Below, piece after piece: positions 13,270 through 20,652 of a stretch of DNA of 21,777 bases (position 1 is the stretch's first letter; each line of letters opens with the position of its first letter). A model generated the notes under the pieces. It searched no databases. It had not been told where the DNA came from and saw only the letters and a program-made list of their open reading frames with translations. Location of the stretch: contig JBGAKX010000079.1 in assembly GCA_044224215.1 (NCBI GenBank), forward strand, positions 1-21,777, in the 5' to 3' direction. Both the position numbers and the translations under genes were made by a program. Source of the stretch: DAOMFM01 sp035429825 (GTDB lineage Bacteria; Acidobacteriota; Blastocatellia; UBA7656; JADIYM01).

Positions 13270-13355
13270 TGGTACGGATGGAGGGATTCGAACCCCCACG
13301 GCTCGTCGCCATGCGCCCCTCAGACGCACGTGTCTTCCGGTTCCACCACATCCGC
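13270..13355 (-). tRNA. tRNA-Leu(GAG), CCA encoded
   Basis: Class II tRNA with acceptor GCGGATG/CATCCGT, Leu-type D-arm (GGTGGAACCGGAAGACAC), anticodon stem TGCGT/GCGCA, loop CTGAGGG (GAG), long variable arm (TGGCGACGAGCCGT), T-loop TTCGAAT, A73 and encoded CCA. Confidence 0.92.
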
Positions 13356-13361
13356 ACGCGA

Positions 13362-13434
13362 TAAGCCCGGTGGGAGTCGAACCCACGATCTACTGGTTAA
13401 GAGCCAGCCGCTTTCGCCACTAAGCTACGGGCCT
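13362..13434 (-). tRNA. tRNA-Lys(CTT)
   Basis: Acceptor AGGCCCG/CGGGCTT paired (one G-U), A73; D-arm GCTTAGTGGCGAAAGC; anticodon stem GCTGG/CCAGT with loop CTCTTAA (CTT); T-arm GTGGG-TTCGACT-CCCAC perfect. CCA not encoded. Confidence 0.93.
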
Positions 13435-13445
13435 TCGATGATTGA

Positions 13446-13530
13446 TGACGAAGGAGAGACTCGAACTCTCACGGGGATACTTCCCATGGGCTTCTGAGAC
13501 CCACGCGTCTACCAGTTCCGCCACTTCGCC
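13446..13530 (-). tRNA. tRNA-Leu(CAG)
   Basis: Class II tRNA with acceptor GGCGAAG/CTTCGTC (one G-U), Leu-type D-arm, anticodon stem TGGGT/GCCCA, loop CTCAGAA (CAG), long variable arm TGGGAAGTATCCCCGT, T-arm GAGAG-TTCGAGT-CTCTC, A73. CCA not encoded. Confidence 0.93.
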
Positions 13531-13538
13531 GCTCGAAG

Positions 13539-13613
13539 CGATCCCGGGAGGACTCGAACCTCCGACCCCCACCTTCGCACGGTGGTGCTCTCGTTCCTCT
13601 GAGCTACGGGACC
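13539..13613 (-). tRNA. tRNA-Arg(GCG)
   Basis: Acceptor GGTCCCG/CGGGATC (one G-U), G73, perfect anticodon stem CCACC/GGTGG with loop GTGCGAA, giving anticodon GCG. T-arm GGAGG-TTCGAGT-CCTCC perfect, and here G19-C56 is standard. GCG is unusual for bacterial Arg, where CGN codons are read by an ACG (inosine) tRNA. Confidence 0.9.
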
Positions 13614-13627
13614 GAAACACGACCGAG

Positions 13628-13718
13628 AGGAAGCAGCGGGGCTCGAACCCGCACGGACCGCTCGCGCGACCCTTCTGGTTTAGCAAACCAGCGCCCGTAC
13701 CCGTCGGGCCCTGCTTCC
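13628..13718 (-). tRNA. tRNA-Ser(GCT)
   Basis: First tRNA of the array in transcription order. Class II, 91 nt: acceptor GGAAGCA/TGCTTCC, anticodon stem CTGGT/ACCAG, loop TTGCTAA (GCT), long variable arm, T-arm GCGGG-TTCGAGC-CCCGC. Discriminator U rather than the usual Ser G73, as in Ser(CGA). CCA not encoded. Confidence 0.93.
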
Positions 13719-14079
13719 GAAATATCCGAATTGCGACTTTCGCTTGTGGTAACGCCACGATGACACACGTGTCCCTCCCCGCTTTCGCAGGGTGGTTGGT
13801 TGTTCGACGAACCAGGACGGGCGCACCTGTGACAAGACCCGCAAGGGGACCAGGGCGCTACGTGATGTTCGTTAAGAAAAATCCGCGGGGCGGGAGCGGG
13901 TACGCGTACCTTTGGCAAGACCCGAAACCCAAGCTCAGACGCCAATCAAGGCCGGATGGGTGCGTGTCTCACGCGGACGCGCAAAGAAAGCTCGGGGAGC
14001 ATGAAAGCGCTCCCGCCTCCGCGATCGATAAGAACGGGTATTTTGTTGTCAAATAACCGAAAAGAGCGGATCACTTCCC

Positions 14080-14163
14080 GAACCCAAGAGGTTCAGGAGC
14101 GGCCCGCTCCACGGTGGATCCAGAGTATTTCTCGAGATGTCGGGAGCGGGAGAACCGCTCCCG
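14080..14163 (-). ncRNA. Tandem hairpins in the array leader
   Basis: Three hairpins follow one another: GAACC-5 nt-GGTTC (14080-14094), GGAGCG-3 nt-CGCTCC (14096-14110) and a perfect 9-bp CGGGAGCGG-5 nt-CCGCTCCCG (14141-14163). The motif GGGAGCGG recurs to the left around 13893. No U-tract follows on either strand. They look like parts of a structured RNA or processing sites rather than a plain terminator. Confidence 0.4.
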
Positions 14164-14242
14164 CGAAATCAAGTCTGCGTGTACGCGCCGGGATTCATTG
14201 ATCCCAGGGCGACGCTCGCGTCCGTGCCGATAAGGCTCGGCA

Positions 14243-14285
14243 TGGCGGGCGATTCGAACAGCCCACAAACGGACGAATGCCGCCA
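14243..14285 (-). ncRNA. tRNA-like minihelix candidate
   Basis: On the minus strand TGGC (14282-14285) can pair with GCCA (14243-14246), stacked on GGGC/GCCC around the loop TGTTCGAATC, which contains the T-loop word TTCGAAT. There is no D or anticodon arm. The arrangement resembles the mini-tRNA at 10796-10839 but is weaker, and it overlaps the 56-codon frame, so chance is possible. Confidence 0.25.
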
Positions 14286-14386
14286 GCGAGGCCTTAGGCC
14301 TTGGCGCTTCGTAAACCGTAATGTCGTGAGCGTTCGCATCGTATTTCCTTGATCGGCTCGCCCTCGAGAGGCTGAGCGATTTGCAA

Positions 14387-14415
14387 AGATTAGCCGAAAA
14401 ACCTCGAAAAGTCAA
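14387..14415 (-). promoter_or_regulatory. Sigma-70-type promoter toward the tRNA array
   Basis: On the minus strand TTGACT (14410-14415) and TAATCT (14387-14392) are separated by exactly 17 bp, in a locally AT-rich stretch unlike the surrounding DNA. A start near 14380 would transcribe the leader, all tRNAs and rtcB. No other convincing promoter was found between here and the first tRNA. Confidence 0.6.
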
Positions 14416-14618
14416 GCAAAATCAGCATTTGCGCGGTTCGTGGGCGTCTTGCACCGCATTTACGGTTCGTGAATTGGGTTTGTTCGACTCTGAATATCTC
14501 CGGACCAACGGACGAAAACTGACGGAGCGCGCACACGCGCGAAGGATGGCGAGCCGTTCGATCACCGGGCGCGACGCTGCAACGGTGAACCGACGTCAAT
14601 TCGCGACCGCAAACGGAA

Positions 14619-14648
14619 ACGGCGGACCGGGCGAACCCGACCCGCCGT
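14619..14648 (-). terminator. Hairpin downstream of the barrel-protein gene
   Basis: Stem ACGGCGG/CCGCCGT with an inner CGGG/CCCG around CGAA. It is 43 bp past the stop at 14691 in the minus direction and is followed by TTCCGTTT, a modest U-rich run. This fits an intrinsic terminator that separates the upstream gene from the tRNA-array promoter. Confidence 0.5.
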
Positions 14649-14690
14649 ACCAAGCCAGCGGAGACAGCCCCTCAGCCGCTGCCGTCCCGC

Positions 14691-15494
14691 CTACTTGGGT
14701 GCCGCAATGATGCTCAAGTCCGGACGGAACTTCGCGACCGCGCGCTCGACCGAAACGATCGTGCCCGCCGGAAGCTTCGTGAAGAGCTTGGTGTACGCCT
14801 CCATGCCGATCTTCCGAGCGGCGGGCGGCCCCTTGTCGAGCTCCCCGTAGTTCGGCAGCAACGCAAGCGTCGTGTACTCGTTCGGATCGCCGCCAAACAT
14901 CGTCTTGTTGACCCAGTAGCCGGCAATTCCGGACTCCTTGATCAATGGCAGCAGGTCGGTCTTCACGAAATTCTCAAAGTCGGCCTCGTGGCCAAACCCG
15001 ACGTGCACGTTGGTCACGACCGCCATGTTCGGCAGCGCGGTCATCGAGCCCATGATGCTCATGTCGGGCCGCGTCTCGATCGCAAACACCCGGACGCTGT
15101 TCAGATACCTGCCCGCCCGTTGCCGCCACGCCGCGAAACCATCCGCACCGAGGGCGCGCTCCATCGCCAGCGGCGAGTCGTACATCGCAAAGTTGTCGAT
15201 CTTCACGACGATGACGTACTGGGCGGGATTCCCGAACGTCGCGGTCTGCCAGACGTCGCGCTCCTTCAGCCCGCCCTTGATCAGATTAGGGTTTGTCTCG
15301 GTGAGCATGAAGTGCTCGAACTCGGAGGTCATGTCGGGCTTCACGGAAACGATCGTGACGGAGTAGTGCTCTCTCGGCGGTGTCTGCGCCGCTTGCCCCT
15401 GAACGTCTATCGGACTGGCTGCGAACATCCCGACAACGGATGCCAGCGTGCCGACGAGCAAGATTCTGGAGAGGAATGACCGGTGTGTTCTCAT
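14691..15494 (-). CDS. Secreted protein with two dimeric alpha/beta-barrel-like halves
   Basis: 267 residues from the ATG at 15494, chosen for its AGGAGG nine bases upstream and the clean signal peptide that follows (hydrophobic ILLVGTLASVVGMFAA). The mature part has two related segments: HYSVTIVSVKPDMTSEFEHF near residue 45 and AVVTNVHVGFGHEADFENFV near residue 160. Each is a beta strand plus helix opening typical of ABM/NIPSNAP-like ferredoxin folds, with PAQYVIVVKIDNF and EYTTLALLPNY as matching later strands. No catalytic motif is evident. Probably exported; function unknown. Divergent from the DUF3828-like gene. Confidence 0.7.
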   Translation of the reverse strand: MRTHRSFLSRILLVGTLASVVGMFAASPIDVQGQAAQTPPREHYSVTIVSVKPDMTSEFEHFMLTETNPNLIKGGLKERDVWQTATFGNPAQYVIVVKIDNFAMYDSPLAMERALGADGFAAWRQRAGRYLNSVRVFAIETRPDMSIMGSMTALPNMAVVTNVHVGFGHEADFENFVKTDLLPLIKESGIAGYWVNKTMFGGDPNEYTTLALLPNYGELDKGPPAARKIGMEAYTKLFTKLPAGTIVSVERAVAKFRPDLSIIAAPK

Positions 15495-15744
15495 GTGGTG
15501 CTGCCTCCTGCCGCGCATGGAAGGGTTGGACGACTACATGGAGGGTCTCTGGCGAGGCCCCGAGGTGTGACGCACGATCGCCGGCACGTGACCACCGGCA
15601 TGTCCAAGGTGTGTGCCGCCTACTTAGTCCTCCCGCGAGGTGAAGTCAAGCACCGCACGCTGCCGGTTGACCGCTTGGCGAATGCGCGCGTCTGCGGTAG
15701 GTTGCGCTCTATTGCGGCAGCTCACCCCGGTGGAAGGTGATTCG

Positions 15745-16239
15745 ATGACATACGGTCGTTCCTGTACAGTCCGCGGCGCACGAGCCGTCGTCGTCGTCCT
15801 GGCGCTCGCAGTCGCGGCGGTTGTGAGCCCTGCGGCGCAGGGCGCGGCGGCCACGCCAAAGCAGATGGTCACGACGCTCTATCAATACCATTTCGCGCAC
15901 AAGCAGCGATGGGACCTGACGTTCAAGCGCTACCGGTCATATTTCTCGAAAGACCTGTTGGCGCTGTTTGACGACAACGACAAGCGCCAGGCGGCGAGCC
16001 CAGACGAAGTTGTGGGGCTCGATTTCGACCCGATCACCGACTCGCAGGAAGAGGCGAGCGGGTACGCCGTCACCGGGGTCACGGCGGACGGTACGACGTC
16101 GGTGGTGACCGTTCGTGTGCGGACTGGAACCGAGCATCGAGACGTGCGGGTGCAGTTCGGGAAAGAGGGCACGGCGTGGAAGATCACGAACGTGCTGTAC
16201 GACGAAGAGAACCTGGCGACGATCCTGAAGAGTCCCTAG
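15745..16239 (+). CDS. Small secreted DUF3828-like protein
   Basis: 164 residues from the ATG at 15745, with GGAAGGTG just upstream. An in-frame ATG at 15640 would put over 30 residues before the signal peptide (RAVVVVLALAVAAVVSPAAQGA). The mature part (YQYHFAHKQRWDLTFKRYRS, FDPITDSQEEASGYAV, VRVQFGKEGTAWKITNVLYD) resembles DUF3828-type proteins, which share the NTF2-like theme of a helical start and a curved sheet ending in a WKI strand. No enzymatic residues identified. Convergent with the WG-repeat gene, with a palindrome between them. Confidence 0.65.
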   Translation: MTYGRSCTVRGARAVVVVLALAVAAVVSPAAQGAAATPKQMVTTLYQYHFAHKQRWDLTFKRYRSYFSKDLLALFDDNDKRQAASPDEVVGLDFDPITDSQEEASGYAVTGVTADGTTSVVTVRVRTGTEHRDVRVQFGKEGTAWKITNVLYDEENLATILKSP

Positions 16240-16260
16240 GCGGGGCGGTGGAAACCCGAA

Positions 16261-16329
16261 CGCAAAGACGCAAAGACGCGAAGGTGCAGATACACTACTC
16301 AGCCGCTTCGCGTCTTTGCGCCTTTGCGT
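16261..16329. repeat. CGCAAAGACGC palindrome, copy 3
   Basis: The best-formed copy: left arm 16261-16286 (CGCAAAGACGCAAAGACGCG...) and right arm 16305-16329 pair nearly perfectly (24 of 25) around an 18-nt loop. It lies between two convergent genes, where it could act as a bidirectional terminator. Confidence 0.8.
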
Positions 16330-16342
16330 GAACTCTTCCCCC

Positions 16343-17446
16343 CTACTTCGTCGGCGCCCACACGTACGCGCCCGCACGGTCGATCAGCCCCTCGCGCCCG
16401 TCTGCAAACCGGACCCGCGCGATCCCGCCGTCGAAATCTCCCGCGCCAACCGCGGATGAATCAAGCGCAACCACCATCTTCCCCGCTCGGTCCAGAAATC
16501 CCTTCCGCCCGTCTGAGTACTCGGCGTACGCCAGCCCCTCGCGAAACGACCGGACCACGAGCACGTTCGTGTCGCACGCGAACACCACCGCGCCCGTGCG
16601 ATCGATGAACATCCGCTTCCCGACCGCGAGCTCCCGCCCGAGGTGATTCATCGACGGCACGTACACGCTGCCCTCGGTGACGAGCGCAAGCCCGTCCGAG
16701 AACTCCTCCGCCGACGAGAACCGCGGCGCGATCACCATCCGTCCCGATCCGTCGACGTAACCCGCTCCAGTGACGGCAACATTGAACTCGAACTCGCGTC
16801 GTTCGCGCACGAACACCGGCGCGAGCCCGTCGCGAAATCCGCCCGCGCCGTCGAATTGATACGGAATCTGCAGCCGTCCGGAACGATCCACGTACCCCCA
16901 CCGGTACGCGCGCATCACGGGCGCGAGCCCCTGCGAGAAGTCGCCGGCCTGATCGAACGGTCCCTTGATCGCCACCCGCCCTTCGCGATCGATGAACGAA
17001 TAGCCCGACGCGGTGATGACCACCGCCCGGTCCTCGCGGAAATCGTTCGCGGCGCGGTAGATCGCGGGAATCACCAGCCGTCCGGACCGGTCCACGAATC
17101 CGCACAAGCTGCTCGACGCGCCTCGGCGCGGCAGCTCCACCCGCGCGAGGCCGTCGTGGAACGCCTCCGCCCACTGGAACCGCGGCGCGATCACCGTCCG
17201 CCCCGTCACGTCGGCGAACCCGAGCCGCGTGCCGTTGCTCACGACAAAGCGCCCTTCGGCATACCCCCACGCCGCGACGGCTGCCGGCTCGGCGACGACC
17301 CGGCCGGTCGCGTCGACGAGGACGCTCTTTCCGTCTCTGCTCACGAAGAACAGACGCGGAGTCTCGGCCGCGCACGGCGCCACGGACACCATGACGAACG
17401 CCATGACGGCGACACACAACGACACATGTCTGGCTCCAAGCGTCAT
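16343..17446 (-). CDS. Secreted WG-repeat protein
   Basis: 367 residues from the ATG at 17446, chosen for GGGAG upstream and because it begins the signal peptide MTLGARHVSLCVAVMAFVMV. The body is about eight WG (KWG) repeats, each with a G-(F/Y)-(V/I)-D-x-x-G-(R/K) turn followed by a hydrophobic strand and an F-x-x-G-(L/I)-A segment. Examples are GFVDRSGRLVI, SFIDREGRVAI, GYVDRSGRLQI, GYVDGSGRMVI and GFLDRAGKMVV. Such repeats form propeller- or sheet-like surfaces of unknown ligand. Exported; function unknown. Confidence 0.85.
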   Translation of the reverse strand: MTLGARHVSLCVAVMAFVMVSVAPCAAETPRLFFVSRDGKSVLVDATGRVVAEPAAVAAWGYAEGRFVVSNGTRLGFADVTGRTVIAPRFQWAEAFHDGLARVELPRRGASSSLCGFVDRSGRLVIPAIYRAANDFREDRAVVITASGYSFIDREGRVAIKGPFDQAGDFSQGLAPVMRAYRWGYVDRSGRLQIPYQFDGAGGFRDGLAPVFVRERREFEFNVAVTGAGYVDGSGRMVIAPRFSSAEEFSDGLALVTEGSVYVPSMNHLGRELAVGKRMFIDRTGAVVFACDTNVLVVRSFREGLAYAEYSDGRKGFLDRAGKMVVALDSSAVGAGDFDGGIARVRFADGREGLIDRAGAYVWAPTK

Positions 17447-17621
17447 GACATCTCCCGAGATGTTGCCACAAAGGACCAGGGTTTTGCCGGGCACGAAATG
17501 GCATTCTCCGTTTGGCCGAAGAAGGTACCAATTCTCCACATTTTCTCAGGGAAAATCCCGAAACGCGTCGTATGAGTGCTTTGGTCCAAGGGGTGCCAAT
17601 TTCCAATCGATTGAGGTATGC

Positions 17622-18731
17622 ATGCGAAAGGCGTTTCAATTCATAGGCAAGACAGCACTTACGGTAATTGCACTGACGGTGGTCATGGTTCCGGCGTTCG
17701 CCGGTCCTCGCCCGCCGGTCCCCACGTGCACGGTGAATGGAATCCCGTCGGTGACCTACTCGACGGACCGCGGCAAGACGCTCGCCCAGGTGGCGCTGCC
17801 GTTTACGCACGTCAGCTACTCGTTCGGCGTCGCCGCACTCGACGCGCCCGGCGAGCTGATCGCGGAATACGACGGCACGATCTACCGATCGCGGGATGCC
17901 GGCTGCTCGTGGCAGGCCGTCGGCGGCGTCGAGATCTCGCCGCTCCAGCTGACCGACGCGCCGGGGCAGCGGGCCTACGGCTGGTATGACAACGGGACGT
18001 ACATGGTCCGGATCACGCCGCACGGTGTCTTCCCGCTGAGACTTCCGGGCCGCGCCGGCAACGTTGTCGGCGTTGGCGTCGACCGCACGGACGGTTCGCA
18101 CGTCCGCATCGGTGACTCGAACGGAGCCATCTTCGATTCGACCGACGGCGGCGACACGTGGACCCAGTCGAGCCGCGGTCCCGGGCTCGATCCGAATCGC
18201 AACATCCCGTATCGCGTTGCGTTCGACCCACAGAATCTCGACCACATCATGGTCGGCACGTCGGTCGACGGCAACTACTTCACCCTCGATGGCGGCACGC
18301 GCTGGGACCGGCCGCAGATCGTCGGCTATCACGGCGAGTACAACGCGTTCAACATGGTGATTTCGCCGGTCGACTCGAACGTCGTCTGGATGAACGCAAT
18401 TCTGCTGAACTACAACGGCCGTACGTTGCGCGTGATGCTGCGCTCGACCGATGGCGGGCTCACCTACAACTACGCGCTGCGCGACAGCCACACGATCTTC
18501 CTTCAGAATGGACCCGTGATGGCGGCGCACCCGACCGATACGAACGTGCTCTACTTCACGTTTGGATCGCCGACGTTCGGATATGGGTCGGACATCTACC
18601 GGTACGACGCGCGCACGGGCGTCACCGAGAAGTTCCGGCATCCCGAGTACGACTACATCTCGGCGATCGAGTTCTCGAAGCAGGATCCGTCGGTGATCTA
18701 CTTCGGCACGGCGGAAACAAGCGCGTTCTAA
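17622..18731 (+). CDS. Secreted BNR/Asp-box beta-propeller protein
   Basis: 369 residues from the ATG at 17622 with TTGAGG just upstream. A longer open frame to the left is antisense to the WG-repeat gene and was discarded. Signal peptide: KTALTVIALTVVMVPAFA. Five Asp-box-like turns are visible: YSTDRGKTL, YRSRDAGCSW, FDSTDGGDTW, LDGGTRW and LRSTDGGLTY, the S-x-D-x-G-x-x-W pattern of sialidase/Ycf48-type propellers. No sialidase catalytic arginine triad recognised, so it is probably a non-enzymatic propeller in the cell envelope or outside it. Monocistronic. Confidence 0.8.
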   Translation: MRKAFQFIGKTALTVIALTVVMVPAFAGPRPPVPTCTVNGIPSVTYSTDRGKTLAQVALPFTHVSYSFGVAALDAPGELIAEYDGTIYRSRDAGCSWQAVGGVEISPLQLTDAPGQRAYGWYDNGTYMVRITPHGVFPLRLPGRAGNVVGVGVDRTDGSHVRIGDSNGAIFDSTDGGDTWTQSSRGPGLDPNRNIPYRVAFDPQNLDHIMVGTSVDGNYFTLDGGTRWDRPQIVGYHGEYNAFNMVISPVDSNVVWMNAILLNYNGRTLRVMLRSTDGGLTYNYALRDSHTIFLQNGPVMAAHPTDTNVLYFTFGSPTFGYGSDIYRYDARTGVTEKFRHPEYDYISAIEFSKQDPSVIYFGTAETSAF

Positions 18732-18740
18732 ATGCAGAAC

Positions 18741-18792
18741 CGCAAAGACGCAGAGACGCAGAGAGTATTCTTTGCGTCTCTGCGTCTTTGCG
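18741..18792. repeat. CGCAAAGACGC palindrome, copy 4
   Basis: Left arm CGCAAAGACGCAGAGACGCA (from 18741) and right arm TTTGCGTCTCTGCGTCTTTG (from 18771) pair almost fully around a short loop. It begins 10 bp after the propeller stop and precedes the DUF885 gene. The variant G in GCAGAGACGC is matched in the other arm, so pairing is preserved. Confidence 0.8.
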
Positions 18793-18886
18793 TTTGTTCT
18801 TCTCTGCCTATGGTCCGGTATTCCGGTGATCGCCCGCGAATGGTATGTATTCGCGCGAAATCTGTTCGACACCCGGAATCCAGATC

Positions 18887-20644
18887 ATGCGAATCGCCCT
18901 GACCCTCCTCATAACCGTTCTTCTCGCCGCCGTTCCCGTCCGTGCGGTCGACGACGACGCCATGCGCCTCGCCGCGCTCTTCGCCGACGCGTGGGAATTC
19001 AGCCTTGCGGAGGACCCGCTCCTGGCAACGTCCGTCGGCGACAATCGCGCGAACGACCGGCTGCCGTCCGTCACCGTCGCCGATCTCGAACGCCGTGACG
19101 CGTTTGCCCGGAAGCTGCTCGAACGGCTCGCAACGATCGATCGGTCGAAGCTCTCGGACACCGACCGCGTAAGCTACGACGTGTTCCGGTGGCAGACCGA
19201 GATCGGGATCGAGGACTTCCGGCGCGGCGCGTGGCGATGCACGCTCACCGGCGACTGGGGCTTTCACATGGCCTTTGCGCAGTTGCCGAACGAGGTGCCG
19301 CTCGCCACGACCCGCGACTATGAGAACTACATCGCGCGGCTGCGCGACTACCCGCGCTACAACCGCGAACAGATCGCACTGCTCGCCGAAGGCCTTCGCG
19401 CCGGATTCACGCTGCCGCGCCTCGTGCTCGACGGCTATGACAAGACGATCAGCGGGCACATCGTCGCCGACACCGAGAAGAGCGTCTTCTACAAGCCGTT
19501 CACCGCGTTCCCCGAAGCCGTCCCCGAGGCAGACCGCGAACGCCTCCGGCAGGCGGGCCGCGCGGCCATTCACGACGCGGTGGTTCCCGCCTATAAGGAG
19601 TTCTTCGACTTCTGGGTCAAGGAGTACGTTCCCCGCGCGCGCGCGACCACGGGCGCGAGCGATCTGCCCGACGGCCGCGCGTACTACCAGTACTGCATCC
19701 GGCGCTTCACGACGCTCGACCTCTCGCCCGAGGAGATCCACAAGCTTGGCCTGGCCGAAGTCGCGCGCATCCGTACCGAGATGGTCGACGTCATCCGCCA
19801 GACCGGATTCAAGGGGTCGTATGCCGAGTTCCTGACGTTTCTGCGCACCGATCCGCGGTTCCGCCCCGCGTCGGGCGACGCGCTGCTGCGCGAAGCGGCG
19901 TACATCGCGAAGCGGATGGACGGCAAGCTCCCGCTGCTGTTCGGAAAGCTCCCGCGCCTTCCGTACGGCGTCGAGCCCGTTCCCGCCGACATCGCGCCAA
20001 AGTTCACCGCCGGCCGCTACAATCCGGCGCCGGCGGACGGTTCGCGCGCCGGCATCTACTGGGTGAATACCTACAAGCCCGAGAGCCGGACGCTGTACAC
20101 GCTCGAGGCGCTCACGTTCCACGAAGCCGTTCCCGGCCATCACCTGCAGTTCGCGTTGCAGAACGAGCTGACGGGGCTGCCCCAGTTCCGACGGCTCACG
20201 TCTGTCGATGCGTTCAGCGAGGGCTGGGGGCTGTATTCCGAGCGGCTCGGGCTCGAGGTCGGTTTCTACACTGATCCGTACAGCAACTTTGGGCGGCTGA
20301 CATACGAGATGTGGCGCGCGTGCCGACTGGTCGTCGACACGGGTATCCATTATTACGGGTGGTCGCGGCAGCAGGCGATGGACTACCTGGCGGCGAACAC
20401 GGCGCTGTCGTTGCACGAAGTCGAGACCGAGACCGACCGGTACATTTCGTGGCCGGGCCAGGCGCTGGCGTACAAGATGGGCGAGCTGAAGATCCGGGAG
20501 CTGCGTGCGCGCGCCGAGAAGGCGCTCGGGCCGAAGTTCGACATCCGGGCGTTTCACGACGCCGTGCTCGCGAACGGACCGGTGCCGCTCTCGATTCTCG
20601 AGGATCAGATCGACGCTTGGATCGCGGCGCAGAAGGCACGCTAA
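18887..20644 (+). CDS. Secreted DUF885-family metallopeptidase-like protein
   Basis: 585 residues from the ATG at 18887, which begins the signal peptide MRIALTLLITVLLAAVPVRA; the ATG at 18845 would add 14 residues ahead of it and has no ribosome binding site either. DUF885 proteins are largely helical and carry a zinc-peptidase-like motif; here it reads TFHEAVPGHHLQ with His412, Glu413, His418 and His419. A downstream FSEGWGLYSERL supplies the probable third ligand. Length fits the family (about 580-600). Likely an envelope peptidase; the substrate is not known. The aldehyde dehydrogenase follows after 8 bp and may be co-transcribed. Confidence 0.88.
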   Translation: MRIALTLLITVLLAAVPVRAVDDDAMRLAALFADAWEFSLAEDPLLATSVGDNRANDRLPSVTVADLERRDAFARKLLERLATIDRSKLSDTDRVSYDVFRWQTEIGIEDFRRGAWRCTLTGDWGFHMAFAQLPNEVPLATTRDYENYIARLRDYPRYNREQIALLAEGLRAGFTLPRLVLDGYDKTISGHIVADTEKSVFYKPFTAFPEAVPEADRERLRQAGRAAIHDAVVPAYKEFFDFWVKEYVPRARATTGASDLPDGRAYYQYCIRRFTTLDLSPEEIHKLGLAEVARIRTEMVDVIRQTGFKGSYAEFLTFLRTDPRFRPASGDALLREAAYIAKRMDGKLPLLFGKLPRLPYGVEPVPADIAPKFTAGRYNPAPADGSRAGIYWVNTYKPESRTLYTLEALTFHEAVPGHHLQFALQNELTGLPQFRRLTSVDAFSEGWGLYSERLGLEVGFYTDPYSNFGRLTYEMWRACRLVVDTGIHYYGWSRQQAMDYLAANTALSLHEVETETDRYISWPGQALAYKMGELKIRELRARAEKALGPKFDIRAFHDAVLANGPVPLSILEDQIDAWIAAQKAR

Positions 20645-20652
20645 GGAGAGCC

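Larger units (their letters stand above)
13719..14386 (-). other. Leader between array promoter and first tRNA
   Basis: About 670 bp without a recognisable gene. A 56-codon minus-strand frame (14169-14339) starts about 40 bp below the promoter with AAGGAA five bases before its ATG, but its product (MRTLTTLRFTKRQ...) matches no family I know. A plus-strand 63-residue frame at 13865-14056 (ending NGYFVVK) is also unrecognised and has modest third-position GC. The stretch is rich in hairpins (14080-14163) and holds a T-arm-like element (14243-14285). Most likely it is a structured transcribed leader, possibly with a small peptide. Confidence 0.4.

Noticed and set aside
10459..13718. A repeat-spacer array resembling CRISPR (recurrent TCGAACC words about 75-85 bp apart)
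   Set aside because: The recurrent word is the tRNA T-arm; each unit folds as a tRNA with its own anticodon, and no cas genes are present.
13865..14056. A 63-residue plus-strand protein (MFVKKNPRGG...)
   Set aside because: No ribosome binding site, no recognised family and weaker third-position GC than neighbours; it lies opposite the probable array leader.
17447..18872. A long (803-codon) minus-strand frame covering the propeller gene and the WG-repeat region
   Set aside because: It is a low-complexity Arg-rich shadow without domains; the propeller on the plus strand and the WG-repeat frame have clear signal peptides and repeats.
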